Positions 1 through 6,822 of a stretch of DNA of 64,000 bases are shown one piece after another. A program made the position numbers and the translations under genes. How positions within the stretch are numbered: position 1 is the first letter of the stretch; every line of letters begins with the position of its first letter. The notes beneath the pieces are model-generated. The model worked only from the letters and a program-made list of their open reading frames with translations, had not been told where the DNA came from and made no database searches. This stretch comes from SIG672 sp045605765 (GTDB lineage: Bacteria > Bacillota > Clostridia > Oscillospirales > CAG-272): contig JAZUQQ010000051.1 in the NCBI GenBank assembly GCA_045605765.1, positions 120,048 to 184,047 of the forward strand, in the 5' to 3' direction.

Positions 1-1
1 T

Positions 2-346
2 AAGACTATTAACGTTGCAGTTACCTCGGGTACCGCAAACGCTAAGAAGCTTCTCCGTGACGTTCAGGACGGCAAGGTTGACGTTCACTTTATCGAAGTT
101 ATGGCATGCCCCGGCGGTTGCGTAAACGGAGGCGGACAGCCTTATCAGCCCGCTTCGGTTCGTAACTCGGTAGACCTCAGAGCACTTCGTGCAGCTGTAC
201 TTTATAACGACGACAAGAATGCGGATCTCCGTAAGTCGCATGAGAACAGTGCAGTTAAGAAGCTCTACGACGAGTATTTCGGAAAACCCAACAGCCACAA
301 GGCACACGAGATCCTTCATACTCACTACGTAAAGCGCGGATTCTAA
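2..346 (+). CDS. [FeFe]-hydrogenase, C-terminal fragment (5' end outside window)
   Basis: Reading frame 2 is open from the window edge to the TAA at 344-346, giving 114 residues. It carries the H-cluster signature MACPGGCVNGGGQP (from about nt 101); the two cysteines of this motif are H-cluster ligands in the iron-only hydrogenase family. The following stretch, with YxxYF and the region around SHKAHEILHTHY, matches the usual C-terminus of the large catalytic subunit (HydA/HndD type). The enzyme interconverts protons and H2 in fermentative anaerobes. Whether it is monomeric or part of an electron-bifurcating NAD-linked complex cannot be told because the N-terminal cluster domains and neighbours lie outside. 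The family call is secure; the subunit type is open. Confidence 0.93.
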   Translation, partial: KTINVAVTSGTANAKKLLRDVQDGKVDVHFIEVMACPGGCVNGGGQPYQPASVRNSVDLRALRAAVLYNDDKNADLRKSHENSAVKKLYDEYFGKPNSHKAHEILHTHYVKRGF

Positions 347-354
347 AATAATAA

Positions 355-384
355 AAAAGCGGAACGTTTAGTTCCGCTTTTTGT
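355..384 (+). terminator. Rho-independent terminator after the hydrogenase
   Basis: An 11-bp stem (355-365 with 371-381), 5-nt loop, runs into a T-rich tract directly after the hydrogenase stop codon. Confidence 0.85.
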
Positions 385-477
385 TTTGACTATTGATTTT
401 TTCCTTATTTGTGATATTATAAAGGAAAGAGTAACTATCGGAAGATATTACAATAATTTTAAGGAGAGGTTTGAGTT

Positions 478-1383
478 ATGCTGGAGATTAGAACAGTACT
501 TGGGAATATTCCCGAAAACAAGCTTGGTAAGGTCCTTCCTCACGAGCACGTTTTTTGTTATAGTGATTATCTATATGCTATGGCGGGTAAAGAATATTTA
601 GATAAGGAAAAAATATTTCAATATGCTTTCGATCATATTAAAATGATGAAAGAAAAATACGCTCTTTCGACCTTTATAGATTGTACGCCGATAAATATAG
701 GCAGAGACGTTACGTTTATGAAGGATCTGTCGGAAAAGACGGGTGTAAACATAATCTGCTCAAGCGGATTTTACTACACAGAGGAATCGCTTTTTATCCG
801 CACATCGTCGGAAACTCTCTGCGAATATATAGTAAAGGACGCCGAGAATATAAACGCGGGAATCATAAAATGTGCCGTTGAGAGTGAAGATGTGTCACCC
901 TTCAACGAAAAACTCTTGCGCGCAACGGCAAAGGCACAGTTAAAGCTCGGGCTTCCTATTGTTATGCACACAAACGCGCAAAGAAAAAACGGAATAAAAG
1001 CGCTTGAAATTATACTTTTAGAGGGCGTAAAGCCCTGCTGCGTAACAGTCGGCCATCTTAGTGACACGGAAGATGTCGATTACATAAAATACTTTGCCGA
1101 GTGCGGTTGCTACGTCGGACTTGACAGACTTTACGGAAATTATACCGACGAATATATAGCTAATAAGCTTCGCACGATCAACAGTCTGTGTGAGGCAGGA
1201 TACGAGGATAGAATTCTGCTTTCTCACGACGCACTCTTTTTCAGTGGATTTAACCCTCAAAACGGAGTTATTCGGACTCCGAGATTTAATTACGTGTTCG
1301 ATAATATTCTTCCTCGTTTAAATGAAACCTTGGTGGATAAGATCACAACGGAAAACCCTCTTAAAATGCTAAAATGCGAATAA
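478..1383 (+). CDS. Phosphotriesterase-family metal-dependent hydrolase
   Basis: A 301-residue protein of the amidohydrolase superfamily, phosphotriesterase/lactonase branch, which binds a binuclear metal centre in a TIM barrel. The expected ligands are visible: HxH in LPHEHVF (H22, H24), K131 as the probable carboxylated lysine, H164 (VMHTN), H193 (VGHLS) and D251 (LSHDA). The 29-residue gap between the two late histidines matches the family spacing. The start is ATG 478 behind an AAGGAGAGG Shine-Dalgarno at 461-469. Most clostridial members are lactonases or uncharacterised hydrolases, so the substrate is not predictable. It sits just upstream of a fucosidase pseudogene, which hints at carbohydrate-derived lactones, but that is inference. 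Confidence 0.85.
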   Translation: MLEIRTVLGNIPENKLGKVLPHEHVFCYSDYLYAMAGKEYLDKEKIFQYAFDHIKMMKEKYALSTFIDCTPINIGRDVTFMKDLSEKTGVNIICSSGFYYTEESLFIRTSSETLCEYIVKDAENINAGIIKCAVESEDVSPFNEKLLRATAKAQLKLGLPIVMHTNAQRKNGIKALEIILLEGVKPCCVTVGHLSDTEDVDYIKYFAECGCYVGLDRLYGNYTDEYIANKLRTINSLCEAGYEDRILLSHDALFFSGFNPQNGVIRTPRFNYVFDNILPRLNETLVDKITTENPLKMLKCE

Positions 1384-1399
1384 TAAATCGGAGAATATT

Positions 1400-2554
1400 A
1401 TGATTAATTAAGGATTATATCAAAGATTTCCCAAAATTAGTATTCGGAATGTTCGTCCATTTTTGGCGCATATAACGTACTTGGCAAGGGCGAGTGGTCC
1501 AAATTTATGCATCAAATTCCCGACGTTGAATATGAGAAGCTTGCTGAGAAATTTTGTCCGAACCATGACGGCTTTTCGCTTTACGATACCTGCGGACTTA
1601 ATGACTATGATGCACCGCATTTCTGCGGACGCGATCTTGTGCGCGAGTTTGTTGACGCTTGCCGCGAAAAGGGAATAATCCCGTTTTTCCATCACACGCT
1701 TTTTGACTGGAGAGAAGCGAATTACGATGCCGATTTTTCTGAATATCAGAAATATCTCCGAGCCGGCATGGAGCTTCTTTGTAAAAACTATGGTGATATT
1801 GGCGGATTTTGATTTAACGGAATGTGGAATAAATAGGATGCCGATTGGGAAGAAGATGTCCTTTATTCGCTTATACGTTCATATCAGCCGAATACTATGA
1901 TCATAAATAACACCGGTCTTAATAGACGCGGACAGATCGGACATATTGAACTCGATAGCGTAACTTTTGAAAGAGGACGACCCTTGCCGATAAATCAAGA
2001 GGGTGCGTCCAAATATCTTGCCAGTGAGATGTGCCAGACTTTTGGAAGTCATTAGGGGTATGCAAGAATGATCTGCATTATAAATCTTTGGCAAATCTTA
2101 TAGAAGATCTTTGCACCTGCCGTAAATTCGGACCTAATTACCTTCTTAATGTAGGACCGAGAGCAGATGGAAGTCTCCGACCACTTGATAAGGCGACCTT
2201 TGAAACGCTTGGAGAATGGGTCGAACTTTAGAATGAAGCTATCAGGGTGCCCACACCCTCGGGAATCTCGGTAGAGGACGGGGAAAAGGATCTTGTTTTG
2301 AAAGGCGATGAAGGAATATATTATCTGTTCGTACCAATCTTTCAATTAAAGACAATTCGAATGTGACCATTAGAATAAGCCTTTGTGCCGAAAGAAGAAT
2401 TGAACTTGACATAAAAGTAAAGGAAATCTTTTGGATCGATAATAACGAAAAATTTGAATTCGCTCAAGAAAATAAGACGGTTTCGGCTTTTCCCAGTCGC
2501 AATGACTACGGTGGGGATCTTGTCGTGATGGTGGCAAAAATAATAACAAAATAA
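1400..2554 (+). pseudogene. Alpha-L-fucosidase (GH29), degraded
   Basis: Conceptual translation in several frames rebuilds a GH29 fucosidase: YIKDFPKLVFGMFVHF (1416-1463), then a +1 shift to GAYNVLGKGEW and the 1507-1812 segment with HHTLFDWREANYDADF, then further segments ending near 2554. Disablements seen are an early shift after ATG 1400, the shift at about 1464, an in-frame TGA at about 1812 where the family has Trp (GGFWFDG), TAG near 1837, TAG near 2053 where SHWGYA is expected, a shift near 2060, TAG near 2230 and a shift near 2340. Intact members release terminal L-fucose from glycans. Similarity still extends over the full length, so decay looks recent. A Shine-Dalgarno-like GGAG precedes ATG 1400. 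Confidence 0.88.
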
Positions 2555-2562
2555 AATTAGAA

Positions 2563-2596
2563 GCGCTTGAATTTTGTTCAAGCGCATTTAATATTT
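2563..2596 (+). terminator. Hairpin terminator after the fucosidase pseudogene
   Basis: A 9-bp stem (2563-2571 with 2577-2585) is followed by an A/T-rich, T-containing tail. It was probably the terminator of the intact fucosidase gene. Confidence 0.65.
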
Positions 2597-2688
2597 TATT
2601 GTCTCCTTAATTTAACCTAAAAAGGTGCGAATAGATAAAGGTCAATATCGAAAAAATTCGCTTTCGATGTTTTTTGTATAATAATTAC

Positions 2689-2740
2689 TTGACTTTGAAC
2701 ACCGAGTGTGATATCATAATAAGGATGACACCCCGTGTCA
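2689..2740 (+). promoter_or_regulatory. Sigma-A promoter with two ACACCnnGTGT operator-like dyads
   Basis: The -35 TTGACT (2689-2694) and -10 TATCAT (2712-2717) have a 17-nt spacer. A dyad ACACCGAGTGT (2699-2709) lies in the spacer, and a second, TGACAC-CCC-GTGTCA (2726-2740), lies at the expected transcription start. Their centres are 29 bp apart. The arrangement suggests repression by a dimeric regulator such as a TetR-type protein, none of which is in the window. Confidence 0.6.
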
Positions 2741-2771
2741 AAAAATTACTTTTTCGAAAGGAAAAAAGAAA

Positions 2772-3407
2772 ATGAAGACAATGAAGAAAATTTTAGCAAT
2801 CGTACTCCTCGCGTGCATGGTGCTTTCCTTTGCAAGCTGTTCGGCAGTAGGTCCTGAAAAAACCGCTGAAAAGTATGTAAAGGCAATGGCAGATATGGAT
2901 ATTAAGAAAATGTCCAAATATACTGCAGTTGACAGCAAGGATCTTTTTAATGCAATGATCGAACAGATGATGGAAGAGGGCGATATGTCCAAGAAGGAAG
3001 TTTATGAAAAACTTTCCGAAACTCTTGAGGCAGATATTGACAGCTACAACGATTACTGTAAATTCATGGAGAAGAAGGCTAAAGAAGCTTTCGAAGAAGA
3101 ATACGAAAAGAAATATAAGGTAGAGGTTTCTGCAGTTGCGTCCGAGATTCTTGAAGAGGCGGAGAAATATTCTGTACTTAAAAATATTTCCGATGTTTAC
3201 GATGAAACCGGAATTATCGTTTCAGAAGAGATTAACTTTGCAAAGATCAAGGAATGTCGCAATGTTACCGTAAAGATCTATATTTACGAAAAAGGCGCTG
3301 ATTACTATAAGGAAGCAGATTCGGTTGAGCTTACTATGGTGAGAATCGGCAGTAAGTGGATAGTTCTCAATGATCCTACCTCTATGCTCGGTGTTGGGAT
3401 CGGCTGA
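2772..3407 (+). CDS. Putative lipoprotein, unknown function
   Basis: A 211-residue protein with a lipoprotein signal peptide: lysines at the N-terminus, a hydrophobic core, and lipobox FASC with Cys23 as the lipidation site. The mature part is acidic and helical with many Lys/Glu residues. Its early segment (EKTAEKYVKAMADMDIKKMSKYT) resembles the helix-plus-strand start of NTF2-like or DUF4878-type lipoproteins, followed by a strand-rich end (VTVKIYIYEKGADYYKEADSVELTMVRIGSKWIVLND) that also fits. The family name is therefore tentative. It is monocistronic behind a promoter bearing two dyads. GAAAGG at 2757-2762 serves ATG 2772, though ATG 2781 is also possible. Confidence 0.75.
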   Translation: MKTMKKILAIVLLACMVLSFASCSAVGPEKTAEKYVKAMADMDIKKMSKYTAVDSKDLFNAMIEQMMEEGDMSKKEVYEKLSETLEADIDSYNDYCKFMEKKAKEAFEEEYEKKYKVEVSAVASEILEEAEKYSVLKNISDVYDETGIIVSEEINFAKIKECRNVTVKIYIYEKGADYYKEADSVELTMVRIGSKWIVLNDPTSMLGVGIG

Positions 3408-4013
3408 TTAAGATAGCGATAAATCCAAAGTATATCTTATTTCTCCTGCGGAAACTGCCGACATAAGATGAAATCTGCAAGGCAGGAAATATATTAAAAT
3501 TTTGCGGGTGATTTTGCGCAAGTACGTTGAAAACGGATAAGTTTAAAAAAGAGAACCTCCTATGGTAGAATTAAAGTACTATCATAGGAGGAATTTTTAT
3601 GCCCAGAGAGTATCTACATGTTGAACAGTATAAAAACTTATCGGATATGCCGGTGATTTGTGGCTTGCGATAGCGCTATTGGGCATTCCACGAACTGAGA
3701 CTATAGGATTGTTGAATAATCTGCTTTTTGTAGCAGTCGCCCTATCGCCACGGATTTGGCAAATCTATATCTAGACTTGATTGTGTAAAGGAGGCGCACG
3801 GCTTGCCAAGCGAAAGGATTGTTTTTATGTTTTTTACACCAGTATAATCGATAAGTCAGCTTCACTGACAGGGCAGATTGTCAAGCAAGTGTGACAAAAA
3901 TCGATGCCATTTCGTCGCTTGATCTTTAATATTTTTTACTATGGAGTACTGTCCGCACAATTTGGGACAGTTCGAAAAATTAATGTATTTTGTTTTATTA
4001 TGGGTAAAATATT
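3408..4013. mobile_element. Gene-free stretch with IS3-type orfA remnant and other debris
   Basis: No intact gene was found here. A palindrome, CCTCCTATG ... CATAGGAGG (about 3556-3590), precedes ATG 3600, which opens a short frame beginning MPREYLHVEQYK. That resembles the N-terminus of IS3-family orfA proteins, but it stops after 24 codons. Immediately downstream another frame reads as a hydrophobic fragment (LWLAIALLGIPRTET), suggesting two unrelated pieces have been joined. At 3948-3971 ACTGTCC and GGACAGT form an inverted pair around GCACAATTTG, which could be a transposon end. The IS assignment rests on about 12 residues and is weak. Confidence 0.4.
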
Positions 4014-4892
4014 TTATTTATTCAGATAAGTCTTGCGGTACGCTCCGGGGCTTACGTTGCATAGTTTTTTAAACACTCTGAAAAAGTACTTGTCATCTGA
4101 AAAACCGCATTTGTACGCTATCTCCGCTATGTCCATATCAGTGTTTCGGAGATATTTTTTTGCAAGCTTGACTCGGCTTTCGGTGATGTGATCGACGAGT
4201 GATTTTGACGTAACCCTTTTTACAAGTGTCGTAAGATATTCGCTGTTATATCCGAAGTTGGTTGCAATGTCACTTACTCTCTTGATTTCAGAGGCGTTGA
4301 GCCTTATCCATTCAATTATGTTTGCTACCGTTGCCTCCTGTGAACGCGATGTCGAATTGTTTGACGTATATTCTCTGGAAGCCAGCACGGAAAGGATTAT
4401 TTCGAGGAAATTTCCGCATATGGTTGTTGAAAATTTAAAGTGAGAGTGCGACGAATCAACAAGCTGTTGAAATAGAAGATGGAGCTTTTCCTGATGTTCT
4501 ACCTTTCCGAAAAGCGGAATTTTGAAGGATTCGTTTTCTCCGAAAACCAAGCATTCGCTACCGTCATCCTGTATTTCGATAGAATAGTTACCGTGGATGT
4601 AGAAATGACACCAATAATACGAAACTCCGGGGGGCGATTCTTTGGCACCGTAGTGTTCTCGGTTAGCAGTAAGGATTATATAATTGTCTGGTGAGAGCGC
4701 ATAATCCCTTACCGTATCACTCACGTAAACGGTGCCTGTTATTCCGTAGAGTAAAACAAAGCTGTCAATAGTGCGCCGCTTGTGGAGCATGGGCTCTTTT
4801 TCGGAATGAAATTTGCCCGCGGTACAATATTCACTTAGAGTTGATCCCGGCTGTAAAATGTGATTTTCAAACATAATATGAAAATTAACCAC
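4014..4892 (-). CDS. AraC-family transcriptional regulator
   Basis: A 292-residue protein with an N-terminal cupin-like sensor (about residues 10-150) and a C-terminal double helix-turn-helix typical of AraC/XylS activators. The signature is DIAEIAYKCGFSDDKYFFRVFKKLCNVSPGAYRK near the end. Such proteins usually sense sugars and activate adjacent carbohydrate genes. Here the neighbours are an IS-debris region and an antiporter, so its target may have been lost; the fucosidase pseudogene about 1.5 kb away is one candidate. A minus-strand promoter (about 5027-5055) drives it with a leader of roughly 130 nt. Confidence 0.88.
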   Translation of the reverse strand: MVNFHIMFENHILQPGSTLSEYCTAGKFHSEKEPMLHKRRTIDSFVLLYGITGTVYVSDTVRDYALSPDNYIILTANREHYGAKESPPGVSYYWCHFYIHGNYSIEIQDDGSECLVFGENESFKIPLFGKVEHQEKLHLLFQQLVDSSHSHFKFSTTICGNFLEIILSVLASREYTSNNSTSRSQEATVANIIEWIRLNASEIKRVSDIATNFGYNSEYLTTLVKRVTSKSLVDHITESRVKLAKKYLRNTDMDIAEIAYKCGFSDDKYFFRVFKKLCNVSPGAYRKTYLNK

Positions 4893-4982
4893 CCATTCTG
4901 AAAAAATTAGGCAAGTGAACGGTGTCAGATATTTATTAAAATCAGAACCGTTTTAAGATGGAGTTATGAAATAAGGGGAGAA

Positions 4983-5056
4983 CTTGATTTTTGTGAGAAA
5001 AATCAAATAATGTATTACTTAATATGATTATAATACTATATCATACAAAAATCAAG
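4983..5056 (-). promoter_or_regulatory. Promoter of the AraC gene inside a 12-bp inverted repeat
   Basis: On the minus strand TTGATT (5055-5050) and TATAAT (5032-5027) are separated by 17 nt. The promoter is enclosed by a perfect inverted repeat, CTTGATTTTTGT (4983-4994) and ACAAAAATCAAG (5045-5056); the right arm overlaps the -35 box. This is plausible as an autoregulatory operator. Confidence 0.6.
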
Positions 5057-5120
5057 TAATAAACAAGACATTTTTTCACCTTTTGTGTACAAAATATTAG
5101 AAATTTATTCAAAATAACCC

Positions 5121-5149
5121 TTGACATTAAGTAAGGGAAGTGCTAATAT
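5121..5149 (+). promoter_or_regulatory. Promoter of the antiporter gene
   Basis: TTGACA (5121-5126) and an extended -10, TGCTAATAT (core 5144-5149), have a 17-nt spacer. The predicted leader is only about 30 nt and contains no convincing Shine-Dalgarno sequence. Confidence 0.8.
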
Positions 5150-5184
5150 AAACTCTGGTCTGGAAATTCTACACTATTATAATT

Positions 5185-6498
5185 ATGAAATGGGGCGTTT
5201 TTACGAACACGATACTCTGTATAGCGGTAGCACTTCTCGCAGGACTTCTTCTTTCGAGACCTGCGAAACTACTTAAACTTCCTGCTGTAACCGCATATCT
5301 TGTTGCCGGCATACTGATAGGTCCTTTTTGTCTTGGTCTTCTTAAAATAGAGGGTCTTGGATTTTCTTCAATAGCGGACGTTCACGCGCTTAAAATAATT
5401 TCAGACGTTGCTCTTGGATTTATTGCCTTTTCCATAGGTAACGAATTCAGACTTTCTCAGCTTAAACACACGGGAAGACAGGCAACTATAATAGGCATTT
5501 TTCAAGCGGTCATGACCACACTGGTGGTTGATGCGGTTCTCGTTGCCTTTGCTATTATGACCGAAACAATAACGGTCTCAGTTGCAATCGTTCTCGGTGC
5601 GATAGCGGCGGCAACTGCTCCCGCGGCAACTCTTATGGTCGTAAAGCAGTATAAAGCAAAGGGACCTCTTACCGATTTGCTTCTGCCCGTCGTTGCGCTC
5701 GACGATGCGGTGGGTCTTATCATTTTTGCTATCTCATTCGGTATTGCAAAAGCGCTTTCGGGAGGAGGAGAAATAAGCGTTATATCGGTCGTTGTAAATC
5801 CCCTTATCGAGATTGCTGCTTCGCTTGCTCTTGGCGCAATTATGGGAGCAGTATTTACTTTCACCGAAAAGTTCTTTAAGTCAAACAGTAAGCGTCTTTC
5901 TATTTCTATAACCTACGTTCTTCTCACAGTAGCGCTTTCGATGCTTAAATTCGAACTTGGTGAGGTACATATCGGCTTTTCTTCGCTTCTCGTTTGTATG
6001 ATGCTTGGAACTATCTTTTGCAATATGTGTGATTTTTCCGAGGAACTCATGGAAAGAGCCGATAGATGGACGGCACCGCTGTTTATTCTTTTCTTCGTTC
6101 TTAGCGGGGCAGAGCTTGATTTTTCGGTGTTTGGTAACGTTTGGGTAATCGTCGTCGGAGTTCTTTATATAGTTGCTCGCTCGCTCGGAAAATATTTCGG
6201 AGCATTCGGAAGCTCGGCTATTGCGGGATCAAGCACGACTATAAAGAAATATCTGGGTATAACCCTGCTTCCGCAGGCAGGTGTTGCGCTGGGTATGTCG
6301 CTTCAAGCGGAGCAGGTCCTCGGCGCAGATGGTATTCTTATAAGAAATATCGTTCTCTTCGGTGTCCTTATTTACGAGCTTATAGGTCCTACGCTTACGA
6401 AGATCGCGCTTACCAAAGCGGGAGATATTATACCCGACGGAGCTGTCAGCGCAAGAGTACATAATAACGATAGAAAAAAAGGAAGACATCATACCTGA
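5185..6498 (+). CDS. Cation/proton antiporter, CPA2 (Kef/NhaS-like) family
   Basis: A 437-residue integral membrane protein with about 12 hydrophobic segments and the CPA2 fold signature: LPAVTAYLVAGILIGP near residues 32-47, a glycine-rich IGNEF segment, and an acidic pair in VALDDAVGLIIF (about 170-180) of the kind used for ion coupling. A C-terminal tail of about 25 polar residues lacks a TrkA-N domain, so this is the short form. It probably exchanges Na+ or K+ for H+. ATG 5185 is the only plausible start, since the frame closes at 5149-5151, yet no good ribosome-binding site precedes it. Terminator 6514-6551 makes it monocistronic. Confidence 0.87.
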   Translation: MKWGVFTNTILCIAVALLAGLLLSRPAKLLKLPAVTAYLVAGILIGPFCLGLLKIEGLGFSSIADVHALKIISDVALGFIAFSIGNEFRLSQLKHTGRQATIIGIFQAVMTTLVVDAVLVAFAIMTETITVSVAIVLGAIAAATAPAATLMVVKQYKAKGPLTDLLLPVVALDDAVGLIIFAISFGIAKALSGGGEISVISVVVNPLIEIAASLALGAIMGAVFTFTEKFFKSNSKRLSISITYVLLTVALSMLKFELGEVHIGFSSLLVCMMLGTIFCNMCDFSEELMERADRWTAPLFILFFVLSGAELDFSVFGNVWVIVVGVLYIVARSLGKYFGAFGSSAIAGSSTTIKKYLGITLLPQAGVALGMSLQAEQVLGADGILIRNIVLFGVLIYELIGPTLTKIALTKAGDIIPDGAVSARVHNNDRKKGRHHT

Positions 6499-6513
6499 TA
6501 AATATAATGTCAA

Positions 6514-6551
6514 AAAAGCATTGAACATCCTAAAATGTTCAATGCTTTTGT
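6514..6551 (+). terminator. Rho-independent terminator after the antiporter
   Basis: A 14-bp perfect stem (AAAAGCATTGAACAT paired with its complement ending at 6549) followed by T residues. Confidence 0.85.
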
Positions 6552-6822
6552 TATAGAAAAGGACTAATGTTGCATAGTCAATCATATATCGGTGAGATAA
6601 TGAATGCTAGTAAAAATAAGCAAACAGCTTTTTCGGAAGTTTGAATGTGTTTGTTATTAGCGGATTCTTCTGGTAAGACATGTTAGTGAAATACCTTGTA
6701 TTGCTGAGTGGACTATCGACTTGGTATATTGTATGGCTTGTTCAATCAAGCAGTAAAAGTAATTAACTATGAAAAGCGCGAATATAATGAATCAAAAAGA
6801 AAGGCGAAAGGATGGTCGCGCT

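Noticed and set aside
1837..2230. Stop codon reassignment (several in-frame TAG in the fucosidase)
   Set aside because: The same gene also has frameshifts and a TGA, and neighbouring genes read normally with the standard code.
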